A stretch of DNA of 7,262 bases from Acidobacteriaceae bacterium. GTDB lineage: Bacteria; Acidobacteriota; Terriglobia; Terriglobales; Acidobacteriaceae. A program made the translations under genes and the position numbers. The notes beneath the pieces were generated by a model, which saw only the letters and a list, made by a program, of their open reading frames with translations, searched no databases and was not told the origin of the DNA. Within the stretch, counting starts at the first letter, position 1, and each line of letters opens with the position of its first letter. Of the stretch, positions 6,493 to 7,262 are shown in pieces. The stretch covers positions 1-7,262 of the forward strand of contig PLBD01000485.1 of NCBI GenBank assembly GCA_003135315.1, given 5' to 3'.

Positions 6493-6804
6493 TCAGATTG
6501 GATGGAGATCCAGTCCTACCAGTACGCGTTCCCTTACGGAAAGATCGCCGATAATTCTCTTTATGGGCGTCGGCAGCTTGCGAACCAGGGTAGGTACAGC
6601 CAGTATCTGGTGCCCGCTGGCCAGTTGCGGCTTCTTGCGCAGGTCTACGATCTCGATGTGATACCTGCCCTTCAGGTTCTGCTCGCAGACTTCCTTCAGA
6701 TTGGACAGAGCACGCCTCGAGCGCTCGGTCTGTCCGGCAATGTAGAGACGCAGGCTCCAATAATCGGTGCTCGCGGGAATGGCGTTGCATTTCTTTCCGG
6801 GCAT
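6493..6804 (-). CDS. kaiB: Canonical circadian-type protein KaiB
   Basis: A 103-residue KaiB. It keeps the conserved LRLYIAGQTERSRRALSNL (18-36), KKPQLASGHQILAVPTL (57-73), IKRIIGDLS (81-89) and RVLVGLDL (93-100), including the fold-switch Gly97 and Asp99. In characterised systems KaiB binds the CI ring of KaiC and promotes its dephosphorylation. It is the more standard of the two copies; the acidic C-terminal tail of cyanobacterial KaiB is absent. Both copies carry Cys at aligned position 40. The ATG at 6804 is chosen because GGTGA stands five bases upstream; GTG at 6813 and TTG at 6816 are in frame but sit too close to GAGG (6817-6820). The gene lies 38 bases after kaiC and nine before the second kaiB, consistent with one transcript. 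Confidence 0.93.
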   Translation of the reverse strand: MPGKKCNAIPASTDYWSLRLYIAGQTERSRRALSNLKEVCEQNLKGRYHIEIVDLRKKPQLASGHQILAVPTLVRKLPTPIKRIIGDLSVRERVLVGLDLHPI

Positions 6805-6842
6805 GATTTTCACCAACCTCTTCGTTTTCCGATTCCTGTCAC

Positions 6843-7262
6843 TCAGGCTCGCCCGTTGCTGTGCACGGGGACTACATCCGCGCTGCGCGCCTGGGCCATC
6901 TCCCTGCGATCCAGGGTGAGTTGCTTTTCGTGCGACTCCATCAGGCGGGCGTCGCGTGCCAGTTCCTGCTCTTCCGCCTTGAATTCCTCGCGCATGCGGG
7001 CGATGTCCGCTTCCAGTTTCTGCCGCTTTTGTCTTAGGTCGAGATTCTTGCGCTCCAGTTGCTGCTTGCGTTGCAGCTCCTCCGCACGCTCGCGCGCTTC
7101 CTGGGCCACCCGCGCCGACCCGGTAAGCAGACCGGATGGTCCCACGTAGACGTCGTGCAACTGCACTCCGTTGTCGGTCAGCACAAACTCCCGGATCTGG
7201 TTGGAATGCGCCATACCGCGCGACTTCAGCACATAAAGTCCGCGATTGCGTTCGCCGTTGCC
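6843..7262 (-). CDS. kaiC: KaiC clock ATPase, C-terminal end with coiled-coil tail (5' part beyond window)
   Basis: The last 139 residues of a KaiC-family RecA-like ATPase; the start and both ATPase cores lie to the right of the window. Residues 1-50 of the visible part (ERNRGLYVLKSRGMAHSNQIREF, then TDNGVQLHDVYVG and GLLTGSAR) match the end of the CII domain; the counterpart in Synechococcus KaiC is RAINVFKMRGSWHDKAIREF. The next 75 residues or so are rich in Glu, Arg, Lys, Gln and Leu and almost free of Gly and Pro: a long coiled coil in place of the short KaiA-binding tail. Similar tails occur in KaiCs of kaiA-less bacteria, and in Rhodobacter sphaeroides KaiC such a tail holds two hexamers together. 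Autokinase and ATPase residues cannot be checked here. It heads the visible part of the kaiC-kaiB-kaiB-kinase-regulator cluster. Confidence 0.93.
   Translation of the reverse strand, partial: GNGERNRGLYVLKSRGMAHSNQIREFVLTDNGVQLHDVYVGPSGLLTGSARVAQEARERAEELQRKQQLERKNLDLRQKRQKLEADIARMREEFKAEEQELARDARLMESHEKQLTLDRREMAQARSADVVPVHSNGRA

Noticed and set aside
6157..6804. The two kaiB genes as a recent duplication
   Set aside because: The proteins differ at most variable positions, including the switch glycine and both ends, so the duplication or joint acquisition is old.
6163..7149. A 328-codon plus-strand frame across the kai genes
   Set aside because: It lies opposite three clear Kai coding regions; its Ser/Arg-rich end mirrors the KaiC coiled coil codons, so it is a shadow frame.

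Overview
The window looks like a free-living, moderately GC-rich bacterial chromosome segment. The gene content (PerR next to katG, a kaiC-kaiB-kaiB-kinase-response regulator cluster without kaiA, an orphan cytoplasmic Ser/Thr kinase) fits Acidobacteriota or a similar soil lineage. That placement rests on gene order and protein style only and is low to moderate confidence. I see no mobile element, CRISPR array, tRNA or rRNA.

Left part (1-1219): an oxidative-stress unit read on the minus strand. perR (625-1050) encodes a peroxide-sensing Fur-family repressor with every expected metal ligand. After 136 bases comes the 5' end of katG (1-488, running off the window), a catalase-peroxidase. In front of perR, two adjacent inverted repeats lie over a good -10 element and a -35-like element, which suggests autoregulation. 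Across that intergenic region a secreted M23-type metallopeptidase homologue (1220-2416) is read on the plus strand.

Middle (2417-3742): a short soluble Ser/Thr protein kinase (2518-3405, minus) converges with the M23 gene. A 337-base gap behind it (3406-3742) holds no gene I can confirm, though it contains protein-like reading in shifted frames.

Right part (3743-7262, all minus): a tight, apparently co-transcribed clock-type cluster. In order of transcription it is the C-terminal end of kaiC (entering from the right edge), a canonical kaiB, a second divergent kaiB, a soluble three-PAS histidine kinase, and a single-domain CheY/Rcp1-like response regulator. Spacing is 38 bases, then 9 bases, then overlaps of 8 and 35 bases. 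KaiC ends in a long charged coiled coil in place of a KaiA-binding tail. The second KaiB has Val at the position of the fold-switch glycine and is translationally coupled to the kinase. The simplest model is a KaiA-independent KaiBC timer whose state is read by the adjacent kinase, perhaps through the divergent KaiB acting as a separate, SasA-like sensor domain, and passed to the response regulator. That signalling route is inference; gene identities and overlaps are read directly.
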